The notes beneath the pieces are model-generated. The model was not told where the DNA came from, searched no databases, and saw only the letters and a program-made list of their open reading frames with translations. A DNA stretch of 64,000 nt from Melioribacter roseus P3M-2 (GTDB lineage Bacteria; Bacteroidota; Ignavibacteria; Ignavibacteriales; Melioribacteraceae), in NCBI RefSeq assembly GCF_000279145.1, contig NC_018178.1, positions 1,488,001-1,552,000 of the forward strand, given 5' to 3'. Below, piece by piece: positions 54,160-62,433 of this stretch. A program made the position numbers and the translations under genes. Every line of letters starts with the position of its first letter. Positions within the stretch are counted from its first letter, which is position 1.

Positions 54160-55386
54160 ATGAGAAATACGACCGAGGACGTGCTGATAAAAAAAGATAT
54201 CGAACCGAAGACTCTGGAATCGTTGAAAAAAGCGAAACAAAAGTTTGAAGAAATATTCGGCGATTCCCGGAATGCAATCGGAATAACCGCTCCTACGGGA
54301 TTGATGATCCTCGGCGACCATACTCATTATAACGACGGTATATTATTGTCGGCGACTTTGAATTCTTATACGACGGTAATTTTACGAAAAAGAAAAGATT
54401 ACGAGATCAAAATTTACAATGCGATTAACGAGACGTCGAGAGAATTTAATTTTTTTGATATGCCCTCGGAGACCGACGTCTATTTCAAATACGTGATTGG
54501 CATTACGCGGCTTCTGAAGGCAGACAATCTGATCAACAGAGGTTTCGAGGCGCTTTTTGTAAACGACGCGCCCGATTGTATCGGTCTGGGCAAATTTTCT
54601 TCTATACAAATAGCGTTCCTCTGCGCGTTCAGGAAGGCGTTTCGCCTTAATACCGACGGATTATTGAATTACGTCCATAAAAACGAACTCGAATTGCTGG
54701 GCAAAATTTCCAATGTAGCTCAACACTATACCATCCGTAATTCTAAAAAGAATAAATTCTATTTTATCGATTTGAGAACGCTGCAGGAGAAACAATACAA
54801 CTACAATTCCGAGTACGACGTGGTTATACTCGATACGCGGAATAAAATTATCGATTCTCTCTCGATTTGCAACGAAAGAATTGAAGAATGCGAAATCGGC
54901 GTTAAAGGATTGAGACTTTATATCTGGGGCATTAAAAATTTACGGGACGTAAATTTGGAATTCTTACTGAGACATATTCATATGCTCCCGCGCAGAATAT
55001 TCAACAGAATTCTCTACAACGTCAGGGAAAGAATAAGAGTCGAGGAAGCGATTGACGCTCTGAAAAAGAAAGATTACAGAGCATTCGGCAAAATCGTATC
55101 GCAATCGCACTGGAGTTTGTCGGCTGATTACGAGCTGAGCGACGACACATGCGATTTTATAGTGCGCAATTCCGAAAATATCGATTGCGTTTACGGCTCC
55201 AAAATGATTAGCTGTTCTCAATACAGAAGTACATTCCAACTTGTTAGAAAGGAATGCGCCGCCGATTATATCGACCATATTACAAAACTATATTATGAAA
55301 AATTCAAAAAAGAGTTGATTGCTTATCGGTTTCAACCGGCCGAAGGCATGAGGGAATACACTTCGAAAGATCTGGAAAAAATCTGA
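54160..55386 (+). CDS. Galactokinase-like GHMP protein with degenerate active site
   Basis: This 408-residue protein aligns with galactokinase from end to end: APTGLMILGDHTHYNDG (residues 44-60) replaces the galactokinase signature GEHTDYN. The other motifs are changed. The ATP loop, normally PxGxGLSSSAA, reads DCIGLGKFSSIQIA. The position of the catalytic Asp (usual GIMDQ) reads NVAQH, with Ala187. The third motif, normally GARMTGGGFGG, reads GSKMISCSQYRST. I infer that it is a non-catalytic relative or has changed function, such as binding a sugar or nucleotide. It is followed by the TPR gene on the same strand after about 100 bp. Confidence 0.8.
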   Translation: MRNTTEDVLIKKDIEPKTLESLKKAKQKFEEIFGDSRNAIGITAPTGLMILGDHTHYNDGILLSATLNSYTTVILRKRKDYEIKIYNAINETSREFNFFDMPSETDVYFKYVIGITRLLKADNLINRGFEALFVNDAPDCIGLGKFSSIQIAFLCAFRKAFRLNTDGLLNYVHKNELELLGKISNVAQHYTIRNSKKNKFYFIDLRTLQEKQYNYNSEYDVVILDTRNKIIDSLSICNERIEECEIGVKGLRLYIWGIKNLRDVNLEFLLRHIHMLPRRIFNRILYNVRERIRVEEAIDALKKKDYRAFGKIVSQSHWSLSADYELSDDTCDFIVRNSENIDCVYGSKMISCSQYRSTFQLVRKECAADYIDHITKLYYEKFKKELIAYRFQPAEGMREYTSKDLEKI

Positions 55387-55484
55387 AGTGTGACGCTCGC
55401 CGGTAACAAAATTTCGGCGACAAATTCAACTTGATTTTAATAAACCTTAATTATACATTTTCCCGTGAATTTTATGGAGAGTAA

Positions 55485-56897
55485 ATGGATTATAACTTCT
55501 TTGACGGTTTCGGATCCGAATACAGCGACGAAGAATTGAAAGAAAAGATTGAAGCCTGCAAAAACATTATTAACGAAGGTCGAATTCTAACCAGTATCGA
55601 TTTGATAGAAGATACGATTCAACTGTGCATCGATTACGATCTCGTGGAAGACGGATTATATCTCACAAATGCATTGCTGCAGATAACGCCTTATAATTAT
55701 GAAATCTGGCATTTTAAGGGCATTTTTCTGAATAATATGTTCAGATTTGCCGAAGCCTATAATTGTTTCCGTAAAGCGCTGTCGCTCAATCCCAACGACG
55801 TGGATACTCATATCAATATTGCCATTGCGGAAGATAATCTCGGCATGTTCGAAGAAGCGGTGGAGTCGCTCGAAAAGGCTCTCGCCATAGAACCTCATAA
55901 CGAGGAAATTCTCTATAATCTCGGCGCGCTTTACGAAAAGAAAGAAAAATATAACGAAGCCGTCGAGTATTTCCGAATGGCGGTTGAAAAAGCGCCCGAC
56001 TATCTGGAAGCCTGGTACGAATTGGGATATTGTTATGAATCGATGGGCGAACTCAAAGATGCCCTTGCCGCTTATGAAATGTATCTAAACGGCGATCCCG
56101 AAAATTACGCCGGCTGGTATAATAAAGGAATTGTTCATCTCCGTCTGGAAGAATTCGAAAAAGCAATCAATGCATTCGAACTTTCGATCGCTCTTAAAGA
56201 CGATTTTTCGAGTTCGTGGTTCAATTGCGGCTACGCTTACTATAAAACCGGCAAATACAAACAGGCGATGACGGCTTACAAAAAAGCCCTTAAAATCGAT
56301 CCCGACGACGAAACCATTTATTACAATCTCGGGCAGACTTACGAGGAGATGGGCTCGATTGCAAACGCAATTAAATGTTATACGGAAGCCATCAATCTCG
56401 ATCCCGATTATTACGAGGCATATCTTGCCAGAGGAAATTGTTACGACGCCTCCGGAAAATTCCAGCTGGCGCTGAGAGATTTCAATAAGGCAATTACAAT
56501 TGCCTCGGAGCCGGTCGACGCCTGGTATGCAAAAGCAGACCTCGAGTATTCGCTCGGCAAATTGAACGAATCGATCGAAAGTTACAAAAATGCGGTCGAA
56601 ATCGACCCGGATAATTTTAACGGCTGGTTGAAACTTGCAGAGGCTTTTTTCGAAGTGGGAAACTGGCTCGAGTCGCTCAAAGCTTATAAAGAGTGCATTA
56701 GAATCGACAAAAATTATGCGCGCGCGTATTATTCGATCGCCAAAATAAATTTTCTGCTCAGCCATACTCAGGAGGGAATCGAATACCTCAAAAAAGCTTT
56801 TGAGCTCGATCCGAATATCAAAACCGAATTTACGAACGATTATCCCGAAATCAAATCTTCCAAATTGTTCAATAAACTGATCGACGACAATAAATAG
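55485..56897 (+). CDS. TPR repeat protein
   Basis: This 470-residue protein is nearly all tetratricopeptide repeats, about 11-12 units of 34 residues. Examples are FAEAYNCFRKALSLNPND, YNEAVEYFRMAVEKAPDY and YKQAMTAYKKALKIDPDD. TPR arrays bind proteins as scaffolds. There is no signal peptide, so it is probably cytoplasmic. It is followed by aroE after 11 bp, so both are probably cotranscribed; no functional link is evident. Confidence 0.92.
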   Translation: MDYNFFDGFGSEYSDEELKEKIEACKNIINEGRILTSIDLIEDTIQLCIDYDLVEDGLYLTNALLQITPYNYEIWHFKGIFLNNMFRFAEAYNCFRKALSLNPNDVDTHINIAIAEDNLGMFEEAVESLEKALAIEPHNEEILYNLGALYEKKEKYNEAVEYFRMAVEKAPDYLEAWYELGYCYESMGELKDALAAYEMYLNGDPENYAGWYNKGIVHLRLEEFEKAINAFELSIALKDDFSSSWFNCGYAYYKTGKYKQAMTAYKKALKIDPDDETIYYNLGQTYEEMGSIANAIKCYTEAINLDPDYYEAYLARGNCYDASGKFQLALRDFNKAITIASEPVDAWYAKADLEYSLGKLNESIESYKNAVEIDPDNFNGWLKLAEAFFEVGNWLESLKAYKECIRIDKNYARAYYSIAKINFLLSHTQEGIEYLKKAFELDPNIKTEFTNDYPEIKSSKLFNKLIDDNK

Positions 56898-56908
56898 TTT
56901 CTTCCGAC

Positions 56909-57790
56909 ATGCAAACTCAAAATAAGTTCAATCATAATACAAAGATTATCGGAATTATCGGACACCCGATTAAACATTCGTTTTCGCCTTTGATGCACAA
57001 TCTCGCATTCGAATTGACAAAACTTAATTATATATATCTGCCTTTCGACGTGCCGCCCACTCTTCTGAAAGATTCGCTCAAAGGCATGATTGCTCTCGGC
57101 ATAAAAGGTTTTAACGTTACAATTCCGCTCAAAGAAAAAGTTATTCCTCTGCTGAAGGATATTTCGGAAGAGGCTAATATTATCGGAGCCGTTAATACGA
57201 TAGTGAACGACGAAGGCGTTCTCAGGGGATACAATACGGATGTTCTTGGCGTAATTGAATCTTTGAATCCTTATAAAGAAGAATTGCAAAATTCCGCGGT
57301 TACTGTCATTGGCGCCGGCGGAGCGGCGCGCAGCGTTATTTACGCTTTGATTAGACATTTCAAAGTGGAGCGGATTAATATAGTTAACCGGACTGAACAA
57401 ATAGCCGAGTCGTTGAAAGAATATTTCTCGACTAAAATGCTCTTCAATAATATCAAAGCTTATCCGCTTATGCCGCCGGATTTGGTCAATACTTTCAATT
57501 CTTCCAAGCTGATTGTTAATACCACATCGATGGGAATGTTTCCCGATATCGACGACGCGGCGACTACGATTCCTGAATCTTTTAATAAAGAACAAATTGT
57601 ATTCGACGTTGTCTATACGCCGATTAAAACAAAGTTGTTAAAATTAGCCGAATCGAGGGGAGCCCGTATAATTACCGGATTGAGGATGTTTGTGGAGCAG
57701 GGAGCTAAATCTTTTGAACTATGGACGGGCGAAGAAATGCCAAAGGACGAAATCTACAAAGCCATCGAATCGTATTTGATAAATAATTAA
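56909..57790 (+). CDS. aroE: Shikimate dehydrogenase
   Basis: This 293-residue enzyme reduces 3-dehydroshikimate to shikimate with NADPH in aromatic amino acid synthesis. It has the substrate motif GHPIKHSFSPLMHN, catalytic Lys in FNVTIPLKEKV, Asp in GYNTDVLGV, and the nucleotide-binding GAGGAARSVIYALI. Length is normal. It ends before a hairpin at 57798. Confidence 0.95.
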   Translation: MQTQNKFNHNTKIIGIIGHPIKHSFSPLMHNLAFELTKLNYIYLPFDVPPTLLKDSLKGMIALGIKGFNVTIPLKEKVIPLLKDISEEANIIGAVNTIVNDEGVLRGYNTDVLGVIESLNPYKEELQNSAVTVIGAGGAARSVIYALIRHFKVERINIVNRTEQIAESLKEYFSTKMLFNNIKAYPLMPPDLVNTFNSSKLIVNTTSMGMFPDIDDAATTIPESFNKEQIVFDVVYTPIKTKLLKLAESRGARIITGLRMFVEQGAKSFELWTGEEMPKDEIYKAIESYLINN

Positions 57791-57797
57791 GAAGAGA

Positions 57798-57818
57798 CCC
57801 CGCCGTTAAAAGGCGGGG
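57798..57818. terminator. GC-rich hairpin between aroE and the Zn-ribbon gene
   Basis: A perfect 7-bp stem (CCCCGCC at 57798-57804 with 57812-57818) with a 7-nt loop. A T-run follows 8 bp later on the plus strand. It lies between convergent genes and may serve both. Confidence 0.65.
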
Positions 57819-57829
57819 CGTTAAGCTTT

Positions 57830-58567
57830 TTATATTTTTACTCTCTTCAGCGCTTCTTCAGCCACTTCAGCCGAAACAATAATCCTGCCGCACGATTCGC
57901 AAGAATAGAGTCGTTTGTTCTGTTTTATTTCCAATTGCCTTTGGGGAGGAACAATATTATGGCACCCCGAGCAAGCCGCTCTGTTGATCGTCGCGATCGC
58001 TTTTCCGCCGAGAGCTTTTCGGATTCTCATGTACGTGTTGTAGTCGGGTTTTCTGACTTTGGCGGCTGTCTTTTCCCGAATTTCCTTTAATTTAACTTCT
58101 TCCCTTTCGTTGGCTTTTATGATTTGTTTTAATTCGGCTTCTTTAACTTTGAGTTCCTCGTTTAGAGTGTCGAGCTGAGGTCTAATTTCTTCTATTTCTC
58201 CCTTCAGTTTTTCGATCAGATTTTCAAGCTCGGTATTTTCTTCTTCGAGCTTTTTAATCAATTCCTCCGCGTGATCGATCTCTTTTGTTAGCGCGTCGTA
58301 TTCTTTGTTGTTGCGCACCTGATAAAGCTGGCTTTTGAATTTTTTCAGATTTGTCTGGAGACGCTCTATCTCCTCGTCGTTGTCCCTTCTTTTTTTGAGG
58401 GAATCCTCTTTTTCGGTCTCCTTAGTACGAATTTGTTCCTGGATTGCATCGATTTGGGAAGTAAGTTCGTTGACGGCTGCGGGCAAATCCCCCCTCAACT
58501 CTTCGAGTTGGTCGAGTTGGTCGTCAATTAACTGTAATTCGTAGAGTACTGTTAATCGTTCTAACAA
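57830..58567 (-). CDS. Coiled-coil zinc ribbon protein (C4-type, DUF164-like)
   Basis: This 245-residue protein has a long antiparallel coiled coil (about 15-170) and a C-terminal zinc ribbon (CSGCHN at about 200 and CESCGR near 225). This is the C4-type zinc-ribbon family, for which a nucleic-acid or protein-binding role is suspected but not established. The gene lies directly downstream of nif3 (1 bp apart), a pairing seen in many genomes. Confidence 0.9.
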   Translation of the reverse strand: MLERLTVLYELQLIDDQLDQLEELRGDLPAAVNELTSQIDAIQEQIRTKETEKEDSLKKRRDNDEEIERLQTNLKKFKSQLYQVRNNKEYDALTKEIDHAEELIKKLEEENTELENLIEKLKGEIEEIRPQLDTLNEELKVKEAELKQIIKANEREEVKLKEIREKTAAKVRKPDYNTYMRIRKALGGKAIATINRAACSGCHNIVPPQRQLEIKQNKRLYSCESCGRIIVSAEVAEEALKRVKI

Positions 58568-58568
58568 T

Positions 58569-59681
58569 TTATTTATCTCCTTTATGTTTATAAAACTTTA
58601 CCGGGTTTGTACTGCGCGAGTATTTATAGACTTTAATTTTTTTGTCGTTAATAAATTTTTCGATTCTCTTTTTAACTTCGTCGAGAACGACAACCTCGGT
58701 TTCGTAGTGTCCTGCGTCGATAAGATGGATTTTGTCGAGAGCGTCGTGAAAAGTATGATATTTTATATCGGCCGTTACAAACGCATCGGCGCCGGAAGCG
58801 ACGGCTCTGCCGAGCAGTTCCGAGCCGGAACCGCCGCATACGGCAACTTTGCGAATTTTTTTCTGATTCCCTTTCGTATATCTGAACGATTCGAGACGGA
58901 GAGATTTTTTTACGTAGTCGTAAAAATCAGAAGGCGACATTTCCGTCGGCAATATACCGATACAGCCGGCGCCGAAATTTTCGTTCTCGTTTTTCAAAGG
59001 ATAAATATCGTAAGCCGGCGTTTCGTACGGATGGTAAGTGCGTATGGCGTCGATTATTTTCGGTAAAAGCCATTTGTCGGCAATCATTTCCATACGTATT
59101 TCGGCCGCTTTTTCGAATGCTCCCTTTTTGCCGATTACCGGATTCGTATTCTCGCCGCCTTGAAACGTACCTTCGCCTTTAAGTCTGAAACTGCATCTCG
59201 AATATTCTTCGATGATTCCCGCCCCGGTCTCGAACAGTTTTTCCGAAAGCAAATCGACCGATTCCTCGGGCGCAAAAACTACTATTTTAACGCGATTGGA
59301 ATCCGCATTCTGAAGGAATTTGATTTCCTGAAGATTTAATTTCTTTGCAAGGGCAAACGAAACTCCGTCTTTAGTAAAATCGAGATTCGTATGAGCCGAA
59401 TAGACCGTTAGACCGTGGATAATAATTTTTTCTATCAGATTGTCTTTGTCGAATTCAAGTTTTTTTAGCGGATTGAAAATAAACGGGTGGTGCGTAAAAA
59501 TAAAGTTGCATTTCTTTTTGATGGCTTCCGAAACAACGTTGTGATTTAGTTCGAGGCATATCAGAATGTTTTTCAATTCTTTGTTTCGGGAGCCAATTTG
59601 AATGCCGACGTTGTCTCTTTCCCATGCGGCTTCTTTTGGCACCCAGTCTTCAAGATATTTTATCAGTTCACCTATTTTCAT
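58569..59681 (-). CDS. Nif3-like dinuclear metal centre protein
   Basis: This 370-residue Nif3 (DUF34) family protein has metal-site motifs FTHHPFIF (near 62), YSAHTNLD (near 95) and DAGHYETE (near 325). A central insert domain (about 125-230) is found in longer bacterial members. The biochemical role is uncertain; some members are labelled GTP cyclohydrolase-like. It is directly coupled to the Zn-ribbon gene and separated from ispG by a terminator. Confidence 0.92.
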   Translation of the reverse strand: MKIGELIKYLEDWVPKEAAWERDNVGIQIGSRNKELKNILICLELNHNVVSEAIKKKCNFIFTHHPFIFNPLKKLEFDKDNLIEKIIIHGLTVYSAHTNLDFTKDGVSFALAKKLNLQEIKFLQNADSNRVKIVVFAPEESVDLLSEKLFETGAGIIEEYSRCSFRLKGEGTFQGGENTNPVIGKKGAFEKAAEIRMEMIADKWLLPKIIDAIRTYHPYETPAYDIYPLKNENENFGAGCIGILPTEMSPSDFYDYVKKSLRLESFRYTKGNQKKIRKVAVCGGSGSELLGRAVASGADAFVTADIKYHTFHDALDKIHLIDAGHYETEVVVLDEVKKRIEKFINDKKIKVYKYSRSTNPVKFYKHKGDK

Positions 59682-59690
59682 ATATATACA

Positions 59691-59728
59691 AAAAAAAATG
59701 CACCCCGATTTAATTGGAGTGCATTTTT
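59691..59728 (-). terminator. Terminator after ispG
   Basis: A 13-bp stem with one mismatch (59694-59706 with 59716-59728, arm AAAAATGCAC) and a 9-nt loop; on the minus strand it ends in a U-run. It lies between the ispG stop and the nif3 start, so it separates the two. Confidence 0.8.
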
Positions 59729-59843
59729 ACCTTTAAGAATTATTACTGTACGACTCTGGTATTTTCGTTTTGTAACTAAATGTGTCCATAATTATATACA
59801 AAAATATGATTTCCGGTCTTTAATTTCAATACCGGCATTAAAA

Positions 59844-61793
59844 TTAATCTTTTTCGATCCAATTTCCGTCTTCTTTAATTAATTCGATTAGTTCGTCGAG
59901 AGCGTATTCTGACTTGATATTTCTTTTGACAATATCTTTTCCCCGGTAAAGTGTGATTTTGCCCGGACCCGAACCGACATAACCGTAATCTGCGTCGGCC
60001 ATTTCGCCCGGTCCGTTTACGATGCATCCCATTATTGCAATTTTAACCCCTTTCAGATGCTCCGTCCTTTTGCGGATTTTGTTTGTAACTTCGACCAGGT
60101 CGAATAAAGTTCTGCCGCACGAAGGGCATGCGATATATTCGGTTTTGGATATTCTGGTGCGCGTGGCTTGTAAAATTCCGAACGACAACCTGTTGATTAA
60201 TTCGGTTGCCCCGGCGTCGCTTTTCGCCGCCGGCGTAATCCAAACGCCGTCTCCCAATCCGTCTATAAGCAAAGCTCCTAAATCGGTCGACGAATAGAGC
60301 GTCAACTTTTCGGAGTCGTCCGTCGAATAAGCGCGCCGGATGACCACGGGGTTTTTAATATCGTTTTCGATTAAATGAAAAAACACCCTCCTCTGCTCTG
60401 CCATTCCGTGCAAATTACCTGTTGTAAGAACGAATACAATCCGGGGGTCGTTCTTGATAATTTCCAGCGATTTGTTTTTTATGTCGTTAATGCTGATCTC
60501 TACAAAATTCATCACAAACGATTTTGAAATCGACTGAGCGAAGTCTTTCGTCGAGCCGAAATAAGGAAAATATTCGGTCTTTTTTTCCGATTTTATCCAT
60601 TCGTCGTAATCCAGAATCGGTTTGAGATTTGTCGGCAGATTAAATGCTGGAATTTTTTTGCCAAGATAAATGTAATCCGCGGATTGGTCGGAGTAGTTCC
60701 ATTTGTCCGTTCCGCCGTCGTATGTATATCCGATCGGCTCGAGTTGACTTTCTTTATTTAAATCGACCAACGCAAAATCGGCAATCACTTTCGGAACGTT
60801 GGCGCCGCCGAAATCAGACACTTCAAAAGTTTCACGTCGTTTGTAATTGAACGGATCGATAACGACTTTTTTGATTGAAGGAATCGATTCGTGTCCGCCT
60901 CTGTTGGCGTATCTTTCTGCAAGGGTTATTGCGACGGGTATTTCGTTTTCGGGTTCCTCTGTCAGCGAAACGCGAATCGTGTCGCCGAGACCGTCTTCGA
61001 GCAGCGCTCCGATTCCCACTGCAGATTTAATTCGTCCGTCTTCGCCGTCGCCTGCTTCGGTTACTCCCAGATGCAGGGGGTAATTGTATCCCTCTTCTTC
61101 CATTTTATTGACGAGCAGTCGATAAGCCTGTACCATCACTTGCGGGTTGCTGGCTTTCATCGAGAGGACGATGTCGTGAAAATTTTCGTCGCGGCAGATG
61201 CGTACGAATTCCAACGCCGATTCGACCATTCCCAGCGGAGTGTCGCCGTAACGGCTCATTATTCTGTCCGACAGCGAACCGTGATTGGTTCCGATTCGAA
61301 TCGCCGTGCCGTATTCCTTGCAAATTTTAAGCAGAGGCACAAAGCGTTCGCGTATTCTTTCAATCTCTTCCTCGTATTGCTTGTCGGTATATTCGATTGT
61401 CTGGAATTTCTTTTTATCGACGTAATTGCCGGGATTTATTCTCACTTTTTCGACAATGCGAGCCGCCACTTCAGCCGCGTTGGGAGTAAAATGAATATCG
61501 GCAATGAGCGGAGTTTTATAGCCTCTCTTGCGCAGTTCGTTTTTGATATTTTCAAGATTGCGCGCTTCGTTTATGCTCGGAGCGGTTATTCGAACGTATT
61601 CGCAGCCCGCTTCGATCATTCTAATCGATTGCTCGACCGTAGCGATTGTATCCATTGTATCTGTAGTAGTCATCGACTGAACTCTGATCGGATTGTCGCC
61701 GCCGAGCGGAACGCCGCCAATATTAACTTCTCTCGTTTTATATCGTTTATATCTCGTTGCGCTTAGGCAATATTTGAATTTTTCCATATCCAT
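59844..61793 (-). CDS. ispG: 4-hydroxy-3-methylbut-2-enyl diphosphate synthase, long form
   Basis: This 649-residue iron-sulfur enzyme makes HMBDP in the non-mevalonate isoprenoid pathway. The TIM-barrel part has GGDNPIRVQSMTTTDTMD, ADIHFTPNAAEVA and LGVTEAGDGEDGRIKSAVG. The 4Fe-4S domain has IACPSCGRTLFDL and MGCIVNGPGEMADADYGY. The middle insert of about 230 residues makes it the long form found in Bacteroidota, Chlamydiae and plants. The next gene upstream (DJ-1/PfpI) ends 5 bp before the start and is probably cotranscribed. Confidence 0.95.
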   Translation of the reverse strand: MDMEKFKYCLSATRYKRYKTREVNIGGVPLGGDNPIRVQSMTTTDTMDTIATVEQSIRMIEAGCEYVRITAPSINEARNLENIKNELRKRGYKTPLIADIHFTPNAAEVAARIVEKVRINPGNYVDKKKFQTIEYTDKQYEEEIERIRERFVPLLKICKEYGTAIRIGTNHGSLSDRIMSRYGDTPLGMVESALEFVRICRDENFHDIVLSMKASNPQVMVQAYRLLVNKMEEEGYNYPLHLGVTEAGDGEDGRIKSAVGIGALLEDGLGDTIRVSLTEEPENEIPVAITLAERYANRGGHESIPSIKKVVIDPFNYKRRETFEVSDFGGANVPKVIADFALVDLNKESQLEPIGYTYDGGTDKWNYSDQSADYIYLGKKIPAFNLPTNLKPILDYDEWIKSEKKTEYFPYFGSTKDFAQSISKSFVMNFVEISINDIKNKSLEIIKNDPRIVFVLTTGNLHGMAEQRRVFFHLIENDIKNPVVIRRAYSTDDSEKLTLYSSTDLGALLIDGLGDGVWITPAAKSDAGATELINRLSFGILQATRTRISKTEYIACPSCGRTLFDLVEVTNKIRKRTEHLKGVKIAIMGCIVNGPGEMADADYGYVGSGPGKITLYRGKDIVKRNIKSEYALDELIELIKEDGNWIEKD

Positions 61794-61798
61794 TGATT

Positions 61799-62329
61799 TT
61801 ATCGTTTTTTAATTAACCCGGCAAAAGATTCCGCGAATTCAACTGCTGCGTTCGGGTCGCGAGCCGTAATAATTCGCCCGTCTTCTACCACCGGCGCGTC
61901 TTTGTATTTAACGCCAAAGGATGCGAGTTCGGGCTTGTCCGACGGATAGCAAACGGCAAACTCGCCTAAAACGCCGGCTTTAGCCAGAATCAACGGCGCG
62001 CTGCATATTGCTCCGATCGGTTTTTTCAATCGATCAAATTCCTGAACAATTTTTATCAGTTTTTGATTCCCTTTATAGTTCCGGGCTCCTGAGCCGCCGA
62101 CGAGTATTAATCCTTCGAAATTTGCCGGATGAATGTTGTATAATTGTATGTCGTTTTTTACTTTTAGTCCCGAAGAGCCGACGCAAATTCCCGTAGCATC
62201 CGAAGCAATAAAATAGTTGATCCGCTCTCGTTTGAGCGCGGACGTTACGGCGAGATATTCCTCTTCACTGAAATCGGTTTGAGGGATAAATAATAACAGA
62301 CTTTTCGGAATCAAAAAATTTCTTTCCAT
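61799..62329 (-). CDS. DJ-1/PfpI family protein
   Basis: With ATG 62329 (MERNFLIPKSLL), this is a 176-residue class I glutamine amidotransferase-like protein. The nucleophile-elbow cysteine is in GAICSAPLILAKAG (near 105), and LILVGGSGARNY precedes it. Members are deglycases, chaperones or proteases, and the activity cannot be assigned. A longer frame to 62371 would need a TTG start. It is upstream of ispG by 5 bp. Confidence 0.85.
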   Translation of the reverse strand: MERNFLIPKSLLLFIPQTDFSEEEYLAVTSALKRERINYFIASDATGICVGSSGLKVKNDIQLYNIHPANFEGLILVGGSGARNYKGNQKLIKIVQEFDRLKKPIGAICSAPLILAKAGVLGEFAVCYPSDKPELASFGVKYKDAPVVEDGRIITARDPNAAVEFAESFAGLIKKR

Positions 62330-62433
62330 GATGATTATCGCTAAAATAACAATATTAAAATTGACGGGCAATGTTGATTCGGTACGGATTAATGAATTAA
62401 GTTTACGGAAGCGATAAGAAACGGTTTGAGGAA

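Noticed and set aside
55397-55420. TCGCCG/CGGCGA hairpin after the galactokinase-like gene
   Set aside because: Only a 6-bp stem with a 12-nt loop and no T-run, so a terminator call is not supported.
56085-57595. Two long minus-strand open frames antisense to the TPR and aroE genes
   Set aside because: Both sense genes carry clear family motifs; the antisense frames look like codon-bias shadows.
60891-61766. 291-codon plus-strand open frame antisense to ispG
   Set aside because: ispG motifs are complete on the other strand; the antisense product has no family features.
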